Source: Lachnospiraceae bacterium
GTDB lineage: Bacteria; Bacillota; Clostridia; Lachnospirales; Lachnospiraceae
Direction of reading: 5' to 3'
Assembly (NCBI GenBank): GCA_902363555.1
Contig: CABJAM010000021.1
Span: forward strand, 1-25,972
DNA length: 25,972 bases
Both the position numbers and the translations under genes were made by a program. The notes beneath the pieces were generated by a model. It was given only the letters and a program-made list of their open reading frames with translations. It was not told where the DNA came from and made no database searches. Position 1 is the stretch's first letter; every line of letters starts with the position of its first letter. Below are positions 24,013 through 25,972 of this stretch, piece by piece.

Positions 24013-25227
24013 ATGTTACCAATTACCCCCAAATTTACAAACTGTACAATCAGCAATCGTGGCGGACGCAAAATTGAATGGATTGTTATTCACTATTTCG
24101 GTGGTTTGAGTACAGCATTAGAATGTGCAGGATGGTTTTGTAACCCTGGAAACACATCGGGAAGTGCTGATTTCTGCGTGGATGATGATCATATTATCCA
24201 GGTTAATCCAGATTTGAATAGATATAACACCTGGCATTGTGGAGGTGGACTACAAGGGTCTATCCGTCATAGTAAGTACGGAATCTGTAAAAATGCCAAT
24301 TCTATCGGAATTGAAATGAGACCCTATAACGACAGAGGAAGCGTATCTGCCGCACAAAACGCTGGGTGGTATTTTCACGATAAGACTGTTCAAAATGCAG
24401 TTGATTTGACCAAATACTTAATGGCTACGTATGGAATCAATGCTGACCATGTGATCATGCATGCAGACGTCACGGGCAAGTATTGTCCTGCACCATTCTT
24501 AGATCGTATTGATGAATGGAACTCATTTCAAAACGCTATTAGAGGTGGTGCTGCAGTTACTCCGTCTACACCAGATAATAATCAAGATACCGTAAATATC
24601 AATAATTATATTGTTGAAATAAAAACAGATGTTCTAAATGTACGCCAATTTCCTACTACGGATGCTGCAATAACCGCTACGGTTAAAAATGGAGAAAAAT
24701 TTACAATTGTTCAGGAAACTGCTGATGGTCGTTGGGGCAAATTGAAATCTGATGCCGGTTGGATCTATCTCAATTATACAATGAAAGCTTCGAATACAGT
24801 TCCAGCGTCAACACCTACTCCTACAACCAAATACCCCGCCATTGTGCGTATCACTACGGATGTTCTTAACGTGCGTAAGGGTCCTGGAACAAGCAATGCC
24901 ATAGTCATGGCAGTAATGAACAATGAAAAATATACCATTATAGAAACACAAAATGGATGGGGCAAACTTAAATCTGGTGCTGGTTGGATTCGATTAGATT
25001 ATACTGAAATTGTATCTACTGTAGATACATCAACAACGAAATATCCATTTATTGTAGAAATTACAGCTAGTGTTCTTAATGTACGTAAAGAGCCAAGTGT
25101 TAACTCTGCAATCGTTATGACCATTAAACGTAGCGAAAAATATACGATTATAGCAGAAGAAAATGGATTTGGAAAACTTAAGTCTGGTGTTGGTTGGATC
25201 AGCATGGAATATACCGATGAAGTATAA
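24013..25227 (+). CDS. Endolysin: N-acetylmuramoyl-L-alanine amidase with three SH3b repeats
   Basis: A 404-aa enzyme predicted to cut the bond between N-acetylmuramic acid and L-alanine in peptidoglycan. Residues 1-175 are an Amidase_2/PGRP-type domain: zinc ligands fit His27 (IVIHYFG), His150 (IMHADV) and Cys158 (KYCPAP), with IGIE at 98-101 supplying the usual Glu. A Thr/Pro-rich linker leads to three bacterial SH3 repeats (about 195-255, 270-335, 345-404), each with DVLNVR or SVLNVR, a KYTI/KFTI strand, and GKLKSxxGWI, which bind the cell wall. There is no signal peptide, so export needs the holin downstream. ATG 24013 follows AAGGA by 5 nt; the upstream in-frame start at 23977 lies inside the terminator stem and is rejected. 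The gene is followed 14 nt later by the holin. Confidence 0.93.
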   Translation: MLPITPKFTNCTISNRGGRKIEWIVIHYFGGLSTALECAGWFCNPGNTSGSADFCVDDDHIIQVNPDLNRYNTWHCGGGLQGSIRHSKYGICKNANSIGIEMRPYNDRGSVSAAQNAGWYFHDKTVQNAVDLTKYLMATYGINADHVIMHADVTGKYCPAPFLDRIDEWNSFQNAIRGGAAVTPSTPDNNQDTVNINNYIVEIKTDVLNVRQFPTTDAAITATVKNGEKFTIVQETADGRWGKLKSDAGWIYLNYTMKASNTVPASTPTPTTKYPAIVRITTDVLNVRKGPGTSNAIVMAVMNNEKYTIIETQNGWGKLKSGAGWIRLDYTEIVSTVDTSTTKYPFIVEITASVLNVRKEPSVNSAIVMTIKRSEKYTIIAEENGFGKLKSGVGWISMEYTDEV

Positions 25228-25241
25228 TATAGGAGGTTCCT

Positions 25242-25700
25242 ATGAAAGATAATATTATTGTTGAAACGTTGAACCCACTGCGCTTTGAGCAAATCTGGCC
25301 GTGGGTTCTTGCTATTGCCGCCCTTATTGGATTCCTCTTTGTAGCTTCCAATAAAGGACGCGCCTTTCTTCAATCACTTTTTAAAAATTGGATGGCCAAA
25401 ACTCAAAAGGACGAACTTCTGAAAAAACATGATGCCGAACTCGATGATCTCAAGAAACAAACTTCATTGATCCTTCAGATGGTTCAAGTCTCAAATGAAG
25501 CTCATAAAAATGAAATAAAAACTACCATTGTTCGGGAATATAATTACTTTACCCGTATCGGATGGATTGACTTGTATAGTCTTGATTGCATACAGAGGCT
25601 TTTTGCTTCTTACACAGCATTAGGCGGAAATACATATATCCATGATTTGGCTGAAAAACTGGGAGAATTGCCCAACCTGTCTCCGGAAGAATCCGAGTAA
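25242..25700 (+). CDS. Holin-like membrane protein
   Basis: A 152-aa protein with one membrane segment near the N terminus (about 19-36, WPWVLAIAALIGFLFVAS), then a charged coiled-coil stretch (about 50-90) and a C-terminal helix-rich part ending near LGGNTYIHDLAEKLGELP. That ending resembles the YxALGGNG-type C terminus of small Firmicutes phage holins. Proteins of this type are thought to permeabilise the membrane and release the endolysin. GGAGG lies about 8 nt before the ATG. It is the last gene of the locus, 14 nt after the amidase. The order amidase-then-holin is the reverse of the commoner one. A holin with a single membrane segment and a long cytosolic tail is plausible but not proven. 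Confidence 0.7.
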   Translation: MKDNIIVETLNPLRFEQIWPWVLAIAALIGFLFVASNKGRAFLQSLFKNWMAKTQKDELLKKHDAELDDLKKQTSLILQMVQVSNEAHKNEIKTTIVREYNYFTRIGWIDLYSLDCIQRLFASYTALGGNTYIHDLAEKLGELPNLSPEESE

Positions 25701-25712
25701 ATGCAAAAAGAA

Positions 25713-25748
25713 AAGCCTAAAACACTGTAAATTCAATGTTTTAGGCTT
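25713..25748. terminator. Bidirectional terminator at the right boundary
   Basis: AAGCCTAAAACA (25713-25724) pairs perfectly with TGTTTTAGGCTT (25737-25748) over 12 bp. Read leftward it is followed by TTCTTTTTG, a good U-tract ending the rRNA/tRNA transcript. Read rightward it is followed by ATACTTTT, weaker but usable for the holin message. It insulates two convergent units. Confidence 0.85.
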
Positions 25749-25758
25749 ATACTTTTAA

Positions 25759-25829
25759 CAGGGGATGAGGGATTCGAACCCCCGTGAACGGTTTTGGAGA
25801 CCGTCATACTGCCGCTGTATGAATCCCCT
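25759..25829 (-). tRNA. tRNA-Trp (anticodon CCA)
   Basis: On the minus strand, the acceptor stem AGGGGAT/ATCCCCT closes the molecule. The D arm is ATAC-AGCGGCA-GTAT. The anticodon arm ACGGT-CTCCAAA-ACCGT carries CCA (complement at 25795-25797). The T arm is GGGGG-TTCGAAT-CCCTC. The discriminator is G, as required for tRNA-Trp. The 3' CCA is not encoded. It lies about 64 nt downstream of the 23S rRNA in the same orientation and is followed by the bidirectional terminator. Confidence 0.93.
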
Positions 25830-25893
25830 ATAGGTAATATACCTTCAAAACTGCACATTCAAATATGTTCTTATCAAACCATCATAGAAATTT

Positions 25894-25972
25894 AAGGTCA
25901 AGCCCTCGACCGATTAGTAACAGTCAGCTCCATGTGTTGCCACACTTCCACCTCTGCCCTATCTACCTTGTC
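25894..25972 (-). rRNA. 23S ribosomal RNA, 3' end (partial)
   Basis: Read on the minus strand, the window edge ends with TACTAATCGGTCGAGGGCTT then GACC, the universal 3' terminus of bacterial 23S rRNA. The gene continues beyond the window. The mature 3' end is placed within a few bases of 25894. No 5S rRNA lies between it and tRNA-Trp. Confidence 0.93.

Larger units (their letters stand above)
1748..25700 (+). mobile_element. Headless siphophage-tail locus (putative F-type tailocin)
   Basis: One rightward gene block runs from two SOS boxes to a holin. It holds an early regulatory operon (two unknown proteins, an RNA polymerase homologue, a zinc-ribbon protein), an HU-like gene, a tail morphogenesis set (candidate tail-end/assembly genes, tube, tape measure, distal tail protein, hub-fibre) and a lysis pair. 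Terminase, portal, capsid, scaffold/protease, integrase, DNA replication and contractile sheath/baseplate genes are not recognisable. Chromosomal genes border both ends, so a head module is not merely cut off by the window. Known F-type tailocins such as Listeria monocins share this general plan. Alternatives are a decayed prophage or a satellite that borrows heads. I saw no duplicated attachment site. Confidence 0.75.

Noticed and set aside
25759..25829. tRNA-Trp as a phage attachment site
   Set aside because: I see no second copy of the tRNA 3' end near the left boundary and no integrase gene, so integration here is not supported.

Overview
The window looks like a chromosomal segment of a Gram-positive Clostridia-type bacterium, probably a gut Lachnospiraceae-like organism. 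The grounds are strong AGGAGG-type ribosome binding sites, occasional TTG starts, a LexA box of the Bacillus type, Lrp/VanZ-type genes, and an rRNA/tRNA cluster with Gram-positive features. The taxonomic call is inference. Ordinary chromosomal genes lie at the left end (Lrp/AsnC regulator, VanZ-like membrane protein, Cu/Zn superoxide dismutase). The 3' end of a 23S rRNA and a tRNA-Trp lie at the right end, both on the minus strand.

Between these flanks (about 1.75-25.7 kb) is one phage-derived locus transcribed rightward. It carries a complete set of long, flexible, non-contractile tail genes: two candidate tail-completion/assembly genes, a tail tube candidate, two small genes in the tail-chaperone position, a 1889-aa tape measure, a distal tail protein, and a 1923-aa tail hub fused to a fibre with an S74 self-cleaving chaperone. 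These are followed by an amidase endolysin with three SH3 repeats and a holin-like protein. I find no terminase, portal, capsid, protease, integrase, replication gene, sheath or contractile baseplate gene. As chromosomal genes bound it on both sides, the best reading is a domesticated headless tail: an F-type (siphophage-like) tailocin.

Three things make it unusual. (1) The early operon encodes a 908-aa protein with the active-site signatures of the multisubunit RNA polymerase / eukaryotic RNA-silencing polymerase / phage YonO superfamily (RAP...H, DFDGD, DDIG...N, AIDKTKG). A zinc-ribbon protein and an HU-like protein follow it. (2) Two identical 14-bp LexA (SOS) boxes exactly 105 bp apart precede that operon, predicting induction by DNA damage. 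(3) The 3' end of the fibre gene faces a promoterless, inverted alternative 3' end. The pair is bounded by a 42-bp inverted repeat (24-bp perfect core) placed so that inversion swaps the receptor-binding C terminus in frame.

Proposed working order (inference): DNA damage lifts LexA repression; the early operon makes the polymerase and its possible partners; these may transcribe the late tail genes; the tail assembles to a length set by the tape measure (roughly 280 nm by the usual rule); holin and amidase lyse the producer. Terminators after the tube gene, just upstream of the amidase, and at the right boundary subdivide the transcript. Base composition is visibly mosaic: the tape-measure N terminus and most of the locus to the right of the distal tail gene are AT-rich, and the middle is GC-rich.
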